Shown: piece after piece, positions 26,101-35,790 of the stretch | How positions within the stretch are numbered: position 1 is the first letter of the stretch | Layout: the number at the start of each line of letters is the position of its first letter | Assembly (NCBI GenBank): GCA_016165875.1 | Contig: JABBOT010000031.1 | Location: 623,109 to 687,108 of the forward strand | Length of the DNA stretch: 64,000 bases | Direction: 5' to 3' | Source: Acanthopleura granulata | Lineage: Eukaryota; Mollusca; Polyplacophora; Chitonida; Chitonidae | Made by a program: the position numbers and the translations under genes | Notes under the pieces: model-generated | What the model saw: the letters and a program-made list of their open reading frames with translations, nothing else | Databases searched by the model: none | Told to the model about the DNA's origin: nothing

Positions 26101-29100
26101 TTAGTTGCAGTTTATTAGACGTCCACATTTTCCTACACAATAATATGAAAACAATGCAATGGGGCCAAGCCTCGAGGATGCCAGCATCCATCAATAGAAT
26201 ATGTCTCATTTTAAGTGTATCCGTCAATAGAATATGTCTCATTTTAAGTGTATCCGTCAATAGAATATGTCTCATTTTAAGTGTATACGTGTATAACCTG
26301 CTGATGTTCGTGAGTTTCTCCAGGGGTCTTTCCGGTTACTTCACGATGCTGGTCGCTGTCGTCTAGGTGAAATATGCGGCTTAAAACACCAATCAAATAA
26401 AAATATATATAAGTGTATATATTTCACTGTGACATCTTCTGTAACATTTCACGCCTGTGTAAGTTGACACTCTTTCTGTACAGCAGGTCACACTTCTTTA
26501 TGTAATGCCACACATTGTCATGTGTATAGGCCTGAAAGCCACACCTTCTACGCAACGTGCCACATGTTTTGCATATATGACCTCCCAAAGGAGTCATCTA
26601 AAATCTAAATTACAAATGAAAGAAGATAAACTTCCATTTCAAACGCATCATTTTTCAACTGAACCCGTTGCATTCGCCTGTAACTTTGGGGAGTGTTGTT
26701 TCAATCTAATATACGGTATTGAACACGAAGAATCAGGGTCGAAGGAATGTCATGACAGCGATTATTTCATTGATTCTTCTAGTCGCTTAAATCTCAACCA
26801 GAAATATAATGGCGGTCGTGTTATCCTCCAGGCTGTGGGATCATTCCTCACCCAGATGACTTGAGGAGATTCATCCAACTATCTCCCGACGGAAGGAGTT
26901 TTGACATGCGCTGCGCGCTCGGCACACTTTTCGACCCAGAGAGCTGTGACTGTTCTATACACGATGAAAACTTTGTGCCTTTTGATGCTCCTGGTATGTA
27001 TTTAATCCACTAAAATCAGATTCTCCATTTCTTTAGCCCAGGAGTTTAAGCATGTTAGAGTCACGCTGTAATGTCTTTAAACTGAGAGAAAAATTCATTA
27101 GGTAAAATACTATGCTGGGCACTAGCACAATGTAAAAGAAATATGTCTGGTAATGGTAGAATCATTGATAATAGAGGATCAAAATCCAGATGACCACCAA
27201 AATGTAATGAGTAAATGCTTCGCTTTGACCCACAAAATTTCAAATCCGTGCATAACGTTTTTCGTCAAATAAGTTACTGACTGACAGACAAATAAACACC
27301 GACAAAAACCAGAACCTCCTTGGCTCAGGTAATGAACACCAAAATACAAAATAATTGCCAGCACCAGTCTATACCAATAAGTCGTGTTGGATCAAGTGCA
27401 GTCTAGTTGTCTAGCAGTTTAGGAATGGTTTGTCTTTCACGCTAATAAGTTTAAAACTTAATTAAGGGTAAATTTGCTCTATTTTCAGAATGCCATCCTG
27501 CTTTTAAACTCTCATTCCCTCCGGACCAGACGTTCCGAGATTTCAGCGGTTACGACTCTGACGTCAGGAATTCCCACGCTATGGGCGCCATCGACCAGGA
27601 TACGCCATCAGGCGACAGAGGAGCCGCGTTCTTCGACGGAGTTCAAAGTAAAATCGTGTCTCGTCGGTTCAACTTTGCAGAATTTGGATACGTGCCGAAA
27701 TTCAACGTGACGTTCCTGGCCGACGATGCCGGGGAAACCGGGGAAGTGGCACTGCTGACCAACAACGCCTGTGACGAGCCGCCCACCTTGGAGCTGTACT
27801 TGCGTCCTGCCAGCGCTACCATTGTCGGGAAGATATTAACATTTGTCGGAGAGATTTCCATAGAGAACACATACACTGTAAGTTCTGACAGAGCAGAACG
27901 CGCTGTGACGTCGGGGGTGGGGGATGGGCATTGTTTATACAATTACTGGCCAAGTAGAGTTTGTATATTTTTAATAAATTTTACCAGTGACGCAACATCG
28001 TATTTCCGCGGATTCGACCTCTAAAAGCTAGTTTCCACTAGACGCAACGCGACAACCTCAACTGCAAACCACAACTTCATGAAGTTGTATGCGGTCGATC
28101 CAAATAAATCGGAAAAATTTTATGTACTGCTTCATTGATGGTTATTTTAGCTGCGTACATTTTGAAGTAGGCCTACAAGCACTGTAATTTACAGACTTGT
28201 CCCTATATAGCCTTCCGTTTGTAATTCTAAAAAAGTGATGTGAGCTACAGACTGCTCCTTGTACTATGATGTGAGGCAGAACAATAATACATGTATTTGA
28301 AATGTGACGAAAGGTAGTCATAATGTTTCTTCTCAAAAAGTTGTCCTATGCGAATGGATCAGTAGAAACATCTGATAGCATTACTACGTTTGAAGATAAT
28401 TCAGGATTAGAACAATTAGTTTACAGAATACCGAACCCTTTTTCGTTAGTGCCGTACATTTTTTTACCAGTACTTTAAAAGAAAAGGGCAAGAAAGTTTT
28501 AGGATATTTACGATGAAAGAGTAAGGGTTCGTAACTATGAAAATAATTTTGAGCAATCAAAACGCAGAACTAATTTAAGCCAGCTTAGTGGATATACCAT
28601 GAATCGGGCAGGTAGCTCCACATCATTCTGTCTGCGTGACCACAACGCTACTCTTGAAGCCCAATTAGGAATTCAACTCGATTACGGACAGAATTGTTTT
28701 GTCAGAGCACAGACCAGAAGGAAGGGCTGGTGAGATGTAACATCGTCCACATCGAATATAGATATAGGAAGGTGCTTGGCACGATTCGCGTCATTCAGCC
28801 AACTTCGGATCTGTAAAATGTCTGTATCTTTAAGCATAAAAAGCATAGGTTTGTTATAGACCGTCTAAAAATTATCGGATGGTGTTCTTTTTTTTAATCT
28901 TCAAATATTACTCGCTTTAACACACATTATACGTTAAACTTCCCTGGTATTTTCCTTCAATTGGCTCTATGCTGTTAAGTGTTGTAAATTATCATTTTCG
29001 CTACTGGTACATATATTTAAACATAAATAGTGGCAAAACATTAATGGAAATTTGGATTTATACACTTTGCATCTAATTTCTGTCTCTCTTTCAGCTTTTC

Positions 29101-31961
29101 TGTCTCATTTCTACGTATAAAATCGTCCGTTCATGTGTTGAATCGTAGATGAAATTGGCAAGTTTTAGCTATTTATCTATTTACTAATGCTTTACTTTGT
29201 AGTCGTACGAGGTTGTACTTTTATCAGAGCGGTAATTCAAATCAATAAAATTGAAATTAACTTCAAAATTAACGAGAGGTATATATATATACATGTATAT
29301 ACACTTTAAAACAATTCCAGCTCAGACATTTTCCCTGTAACTGACATCCCTGTAAAAAAGTTAGTTTTGTCATATCAAACTTTGCTGTTCCAACACAAGG
29401 CTTATCAGATTTACTGAGAATTCGTTGTCATCTATTTTCACAGCTAGTGACGTTTGTGGACATGCGTTTTTTCAAAATTTTCACTGGATAATAATGAGGC
29501 GACAGTTTTTTGTCGGCTGTAATAGAGGTGTAGTCGTGTTGCGTCGCGTGCAGTGGAAACGGTATTACATATTAAATAACGTTCTATTTTCCTAACTTTG
29601 TAGTTTGCAGTTGTGGTTGTGGTGGGAAACTGGCCTCAATATAGCGGATTGCATGGCCTCGTTAGAATACCACAAAGACAAAAAAGAACCATGTTTTATG
29701 CCCAAATGTGACAAGGAATACTATGTACTATTTCTATGAAAGTCACCAGTGTGGAAACGTTGACGTCACAGTTCTGTTCACATTTACATGCAAGTTAAAC
29801 AATGAAAACCGATTTAAAGCAAGGAAATACCGCTATACGGGAGATTTTTGACCCAAAAAAAAATCCGTATTCGCTAGTCAAATCAGATTTCCTCTATTTA
29901 CTAAGAATGGCTCAAATTATACACCTTTAAGACTTGCAGGCTACCTGAACAATTTATAGTGTTAAATTAATTCTAAACATTCTAATTAAAAGTTACTCGC
30001 ATTAACAGTTTCTCGAATTTGATTACGATTTTGGACGACAATGTGCGCACTAACGAATTTCCTGTTTTGGTGAAATTAATTATTTGGGCTAAAAATAGGA
30101 AAAAATTGTTACATATTCTTGTTAGGCGGACATCCTGCCTCTGGCCTGGTGGTAAGAGCGTCCGCCTCGAGGTCGGAAGATCCGGGATCAATTCCAGCTC
30201 CTAAAGATTTTTTAAAAAATTGTTGCTGCCTCACTTGGCGCTCAGCAATGAGAGGTAAGAGCAAGGAAACAGGACTGGTGGACCCGTTGTCCGTATACGA
30301 CTGGGTGGGGTGTCATATCTGGTGCCTTGGACTTGCTGTCACAAGCATACATTCTAAGGACTCCTCGTCGTCATCTGACTACAAAATTGTTAACTACGGC
30401 GTAAAACCCCAAGTATACATACATACATACTTTAGGCAGACATACACGTGTATAATCGGTCTGTCGCGCGTATTCTCACCAAGTTGACATCCAACGATTA
30501 CCATCTATTTGTATTAACAAAACTTTTCTTTAATTTGCAGAGATCGTCTTGGAATACAGCGGTACTGGGGTATGACGGGGAAAGTCTATCACTGAACGTC
30601 AACGGAAATGTGAGAAGTTCGCCACCTACTGGCAATCCAGGTAATGGCCGGCAAATCTTTTTTCTTTCTACAACAACCCCAAAATTGCCAAATGACCAAA
30701 GAGGTAGCTCCCATTGGCTTCGTAGCGGCTTCACGGTTTGCTATTGTCGATATGCGGGCGTTTCCTACACACAAGCCGCAATCGAAACTGATGTTCTTGA
30801 CGTAACCTTGTTAGTGCCCATGTTAAAGGGCCTCGCGGCATGGCTATTGAAGCTGTACAAGGTACATTAATACCTCAGTAAAACATTTCCGTGCCTATAA
30901 CCATTCACGCGAAAAACCAATGTGTACTTACATGTATTTACTCACCCATCAGAGTAACGTGTGTATCAGTGGTATAAATAAGTTGTGTATCCTGTACCAC
31001 TGGTACACCCGCAATAGTGGGTGTGTTACGCAATATGCACAATTTGTGCACTTCTGGGGCCGGTTTTACGAAGAAGGTGTAACGTTTTGTCAAGTGTGAC
31101 TATCATGGAAACGTATCTCTACAGTGTGTGTCGTCATGTCTGTTACGCCTGACATAACTCAAACTCAGCTTAACGCCACGTTTTGGGTTAGACGGAAGAA
31201 TAATCCCAGAACTTTGCCCAGAAGTCCCTCTTGGAAGTTCCAGAAGACCATCCTCCAAAGCCATTTCAAACTTTGATACGGGATTTTAGGGGTTGTTTTG
31301 GGGTTCTACATATTAACAATTTGACCCCAACATCAATATTATCTCAAGACAAATATATCCAATTTGAACTTTCAGAACTAAAATCTAAGCAAAAAGCACT
31401 CCGGTGCAGAGTGGTTGGCATGCTACCTCAGCACAGTGACTCAAAAGCTGCTAATCAATACAGTCAGTGTGAGTTCAAGTCCAGCTAATACTGGCTGCCT
31501 CTTCGGTCGTACGTGTGAAGGTCTGCCAACAACCTGTGGATGGTCGTGCACCCCGTTCCCCCCAGGACTCCGTGCTGGTTCCTCTATCCAATAGTACTGA
31601 CCGCCGTCGTATAAGTGAAATATTCTTGAGTACCGCTATGGCGTAAAAGGCCAAACAAATAAATAAATAAATTTAAGAAGTCAAAAAAGGCTTTGTGGAA
31701 TCCATCGCTGCGACCCACATGCCAACAGAAGCCTGCAAATCACATTTTATACATTTTCTTTCAATCATTCATTTGTTCCCTTTCCTTTCAGCTAAAGTCA
31801 TCCCTATTCAGTGTTCCTTACAGATTGGTTATGGGCAGTTTATGGGCAGGTTCAGAGGTCATATAGACGAGGTAAAATATTATGCCTACTTATATAACAT
31901 CTCGCCTTCATTTAATCAAGTTTGCATTGTACGACCTCATCTAGAGATTACGAAACTATAG
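23104..31961 (+). CDS. Pif/BMSP-like secreted chitin-binding and laminin-G-domain protein
   Basis: Coding exons: 23104-23185, 23711-23905, 24406-24606, 26832-26993, 27489-27877, 30541-30640, 31792-31961; 1299 nt, 432 aa. Each internal junction has AG/GT sites and phases that match. The start follows an acceptor at 23100-23101, so a 5' UTR exon lies upstream. Residues 1-22 look like a signal peptide (hydrophobic core LAAILILC). Residues 29-91 form a six-cysteine chitin-binding type-2 (CBM14) domain, about 95-158 a second, and about 160-205 a divergent third with motif CDC. From about 214 comes a concanavalin-like/laminin-G region with FFDG and FRGHIDEVKYY. This order is that of molluscan Pif and BMSP shell-matrix proteins, but no vWA domain precedes it. 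A role in the chitinous extracellular or shell matrix is inferred. The 3' end is the weak point: I read through a GTAAAA at 31872 because VKYY continues the domain. Splicing there to 32756 would instead give a tail of ten residues. Confidence 0.8.
24879..25147 (-). repeat. SINE family A, full-length, antisense
   Basis: Tail TTATTTATTTATTTGATTGG, full body, and a clear tRNA-like head (reverse: box A-like TGGCTCAGTCGG, box B-like GAGTTCAAGACCAGC). It lies in intron 3 of the Pif-like gene. Confidence 0.95.
26188..26292. repeat. 33-bp tandem repeat, three copies
   Basis: Units of TCAATAGAATATGTCTCATT plus TTAAGTGTATCCG, nearly identical, so a recent expansion. In intron 3 of the Pif-like gene. 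Confidence 0.9.
26315..26405 (+). repeat. SINE family A 3' fragment, sense
   Basis: Matches only the last third of the element (ATGCTGGTCGCTGTCGT, AACACCAATCAAATAAAA). Confidence 0.75.
30123..30432 (+). repeat. SINE family B, full-length, sense
   Basis: The tRNA-like head has box A-like TGGCCTGGTGGTAAGAGCG and box B-like GGGATCAATTCC. Then comes the family body (GGTGGGGTGTCATATCTGG, CGTCGTCATCTGACTAC) and an ACAT tail (CATACATACATAC). In intron 5 of the Pif-like gene. Confidence 0.88.
31403..31672 (+). repeat. SINE family A, near full-length but diverged, sense
   Basis: Head remnant with GTGAGTTCAAGTCCAGC, the body, and AAATAAATAAATAAA tail. In intron 6 of the Pif-like gene, about 120 bp before its last exon. 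Confidence 0.88.
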
Positions 31962-32612
31962 CAGATCAGGGAGCAAACTTTGTGGCGGTATTTTAGGGAA
32001 GCCGGATAAGAACATCTCGTGCGCGATTTGCACCACCATCGTGTCTCTGGACGAGATGTCCTTAACCGGCATCCATAGCATTTTGTGATAGCATTCAGCA
32101 AAATCACACATGTGGAAGTTTATTTGTTGTTTTTGTCCGTCTTCTTGCTGTGTTCATACGTTTCTTAACGAAATATGCCAACTCTGTTGTAAAATCAATG
32201 AAAACACCTGCAGCTGCACTTGAGATTGTCATTATACTCTGATATAAATTACTCTAAGTCGACGTCATTAAATGTGCATTTCTCCGTCAATATTTTATTT
32301 TATTTATTTATTTATTTATTTATTTCAGGTCAGCGTAACCCTATGCTAGCCTTTTCCGGAGGGAGGATTTTGAATTTATACACTTCGTGCCATCACCAGA
32401 TTTTCAAGTTTAGTGTGAAGGAAAATTCCACGCAACGATTTCAAAGCGGACAAAACTCAAACTCACTCGTGAAATGGACACTCGACATATTTATTCCCCT
32501 TCTTTGATTTGGATTTCATTACCACCAGGCGGCATAAAATTCGTGACCACATCGTGGATTTCATGGTTTTCCCGGGCTACATGTGTTCTTCCAGTCAATG
32601 CAAATACCATTT

Positions 32613-32618
32613 AATAAA
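32613..32618 (+). terminator. Candidate polyadenylation signal of the Pif-like gene
   Basis: TTAATAAAAG context, about 650 nt after the stop codon chosen at 31961 and in the right orientation. It fits the read-through gene model. If the gene instead splices to 32756, this hexamer would be intronic. Confidence 0.35.
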
Positions 32619-32755
32619 AGTTCTTCCTTTATTAAAATCACAAACAAACCTTTCAAACCTTTTCATAGACCATTATATGGTGAGCTCATCAAAAGTTGGG
32701 CAAAAATTCTGTTTTGCTAAATGTATTGGATATACCGGTACCTCTTTCTCCGCAG

Positions 32756-32812
32756 AATGGCGAGTCTGGTCAAAGTGGACTCATCTGATTTGTTGAACAT
32801 CTCTGCTGATAG
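32756..32812 (+). other. Orphan exon-like segment flanked by good splice sites
   Basis: A pyrimidine-rich acceptor (CTCTTTCTCCGCAG) precedes 57 nt, followed by a near-consensus donor (GTGAGT). One frame is open through the segment with an ATG at its second base (MASLVKVDSSDLLNISADR). Joined in phase to the Pif-like exon at 31792 it would instead stop after ten codons. It could be an alternative last Pif-like exon, the first coding exon of an unknown gene, or chance. Confidence 0.35.
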
Positions 32813-33191
32813 GTGAGTACTAGCCCACCAGTTTGCCCACCAATTACACACTACACAGTACAGCATGGTTCATAATTACTTTGGGCGTCAACGGTTTGCC
32901 GCCTGCCTGCCACAGGCCTACCTATCTGTTACGTGTAATGTTGACTTACCGATGACCTCAAAGTTCGTCCCCGGCTAAGTTTGCATGGAAGGTGGGCTGT
33001 ACAATCCTAGATGTGAACTGGGTTCCTTTTTACACGGAGACTTTTTCGATCCTTTCTAAAGCAATCAACTGGAAATAGCAAATTTCAACGACGTAAATGT
33101 ATTAGATGTTCAAGGGTTTTACACATTCCAAATTTCGTGTACAACTCATAAGCTGGTGCTTCCCATTCGAACTTGGGCTGAGTCGATCAGA

Positions 33192-33221
33192 TTTCTAACG
33201 TAAACTTGTTTACGTTAGAAA
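33192..33221. repeat. Near-perfect 30-bp palindrome
   Basis: TTTCTAACGTAAAC and its exact reverse complement, separated by TT. Confidence 0.9.
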
Positions 33222-33522
33222 GATTGCATGTGTCATACACGCTTCTTGTTCATATACGTAGTAAGCCTATTTCTGATTCTTTCTTTGATCCCTATTATTT
33301 ATATAACTTTTGATCATGTGGATAGATGTGTAAAACGTTGTCTTGGTTTCTTGTACATGTACACCGTTTACATGTTCGCCAGTGAAATTCTTCAGAACTG
33401 GTATTTTTTTTCTCTTCTATGTAAACATTTTCTATTAAAATTACCTTTGGCGAAGGGAATTTGTCTCGCTTTGATTAATTTTAGTCAATGTTTGACAAAA
33501 CTCTCATGAACTAAGGTTATAT

Positions 33523-33580
33523 GTGATGGAACGCCGCACTCAAGAATACTTCACCATATATACAACGGTGGTCTGGTAAT
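33523..33580 (-). repeat. SINE family A tail fragment, antisense
   Basis: AACGCCGCACTCAAGAATAC and ACAACGGTGGTCTGG match the 3' part of the element. Confidence 0.6.
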
Positions 33581-33825
33581 TTTGGCAGACGGGAGTCGGT
33601 TGTCAGTTGTTCTACATGTAGCTCCAGCTTGGGAGAAATCTGCTGCCTTTATCAGATACAGGAAGATGGCAATGTCGTAAAACCTTGATAGAAGTTCCAA
33701 GTCGAAGAAAGAGATGACTTTGATGACTTAACCAGCGATTGAACCAGAAAGTTTCCTTAATATGATTATACATGTGACGACACAGAGAAAACCGTTTTCC
33801 TGGCTGATAACAACATATCTCTATG

Positions 33826-33985
33826 ACCAAGGAGACGCTCACTAATGCAGTCGCCTCTACGCTTGGTTGTGTGTTTCCTACGGGCTCTGGTCGGTTTCCT
33901 CCCATCACAACGCTGGCCGGCGTCGCATGCATGAGAATATGTTTGAAGACGGCATAAAAACACCAATAAAATAAACGAACAAATA
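33826..33985 (+). repeat. SINE family A, 5'-truncated, sense
   Basis: GGTTTCCTCCCATCACAACG, GCTGGCCGGCGTCG, then AAACACCAATAAAATAAA. Confidence 0.8.
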
Positions 33986-34404
33986 TTTATAGGTGTCGTA
34001 ATAGACATTACATCAGGTACTCGCTGGCATAACCGTCTGCATTGCCTCAGTTTGGCATATATATGCCTTTACCAGTCAAGTGTTCGAATCCTGCTCTATC
34101 CTCATCCGCCTTCTATCAAGAGGTCTGTCACGATCCTTGTCGGATAACACGGATCTATCAGATAAGGAAACTCTTAGGCTCACGGTGGCTTGCGCAGGTG
34201 CCATATATATACGTAAATACTATCTTTCATGCAATGGAAGAGTGACACAGGGTAGTGGTGAACGAATCCACCCTACTTTATTACTTGGTAAGTAGTTCCA
34301 GCTGATGAGAAGGTTGCGGGTGATTCAACAGAATTTAAACTGAATAAATTCCCCAACAAGGAGCTAAATTTCATATCGTCTATCCCCTGGTGTACTTTCT
34401 TGCT

Positions 34405-34600
34405 GTGAGGTCTCCGTGGTGCAATTACCAAGCGACCTTTCACCAATCTGGTCTCTGGGAGTTCGTCCAGCTCTAGCTGGCTTCCTTTACAATCGTACGC
34501 AAGAAGGTCTGCCGGCAACCGGCTCTGTCCGGTTTCCTACCACCATAATGCTAACTGCCGTCGTATTCATAGTGAAATGTTCATAAACACGGTTAGTCCG
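34405..34600 (+). repeat. SINE family A, diverged, sense
   Basis: Head remnant GAGGTCTCCGTGGTGC, GGTTTCCTACCACCATAATG and GCCGTCGTATTCATAGTGAA; the tail is degraded. Confidence 0.75.
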
Positions 34601-34929
34601 ACACGTTCTGCGTCTTGTGTATGTATTTAATACACTCATAAGTATTGCATGAAGACGTCAGACCGAAAAGGCCCGTAGACGTGGTGGGTGGTTGGCGATC
34701 GCTAGGGTGTTCTCAATCTTCTATCGTCTAGATCTCAAAAGCCACAGATCCTTTTCACATAACATTTGTATGGCTTCACACTGCCATCACATTGGTGTAA
34801 TAATAATCCCACCTTTATTGAGTGTATATTTATGGAGAAACACATTCATACAAAGTACAATTGGCTCGGCACGTGGGCAGAGCGCATGTAAACCGTGAAA
34901 CAACGTCTGATATACTCGTCAACTTTATG

Positions 34930-35251
34930 TACAAATGTGATTTTTCAGTCATTTGACCACGAGGAGTCCTTAGAATGTTTATATGCCGTGGCATATATGC
35001 TGTGGCTGTCTTCTTGCCGCCAAGCCCATGCCGCCAAAGTGCTGTGCCACAATCATACTGAAGACAGCAGGCATGACACCCCACCCAGTCATATTATACT
35101 GACACTGCGCCAACCAGTCCTGTTTCCTTGTACTAACCTCTCAGTGCCGAGTGTCAAGCAGATCTTTGGTATGATCTGACCCGGGATTTATCGCGGATTT
35201 CCCGACCTTCAGGCAGACGCTCTAGCCACCAGGCCACCGAAGTGGTCCTAA
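34930..35251 (-). repeat. SINE family B, near full-length, antisense
   Basis: From TTTTTCAGTCATTTGACCAC to a tRNA-like head whose reverse reads GGCCTGGTGGCTAGAGCG. It lies between the ends of the Pif-like gene and PES1. Confidence 0.88.
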
Positions 35252-35669
35252 TGCTGGGTATGTAAACGTGTAAATATACTTCAGGACAGCGTTTTAATGA
35301 TTTACAGCAAATTTCCCAGAGGATTTTCAACATTTTTTCTCCGTGAATTAACACTTGGAAACATTGATTCAGAATCAAGTACAAAGACATACAGTACACA
35401 AGGATTTGATTAGATTTTCATTTAATGGCATTTACTGATAAGAAAATCAGCCCAGTTTGGAAACCCCTGCACCCTGCAAGGTACTTGACAAACTTAATGA
35501 CCTACAGCTGTTGTGAAACACAGCAACAGATGGATTTGAACTCGTTACATCATTGGTCCACTGCTGGTGAATTTCAGACAGAAGCACTTATTCGACTCTG
35601 CCAGGCAATGCTCAAAAGAGAAAGAAAGCAAGAGAGCATTACATTCAAGCTGTATTTACATGTATTTCA

Positions 35670-35675
35670 TTTATT
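35670..35675 (-). terminator. PES1: Candidate polyadenylation signal of PES1
   Basis: AATAAA on the minus strand, about 115 nt past the PES1 stop codon. It is the first canonical hexamer downstream, so it is the natural candidate for the 3' end. Confidence 0.55.
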
Positions 35676-35790
35676 TGTCCACAACTGTTAGAGCTGAGTC
35701 CACAGATCGCAGTCCAAACGGGTGTCTCTTCACTGACATCTAACACAGTCGCTTATGTCTGCAGAACAACATCTGGTCATATCACATTAC

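Noticed and set aside
30135..30205. Possible genuine tRNA gene
   Set aside because: Box A and box B-like motifs are present, but the sequence runs directly into the SINE B body, recurs at other loci with the same flanks, and the cloverleaf is not intact.
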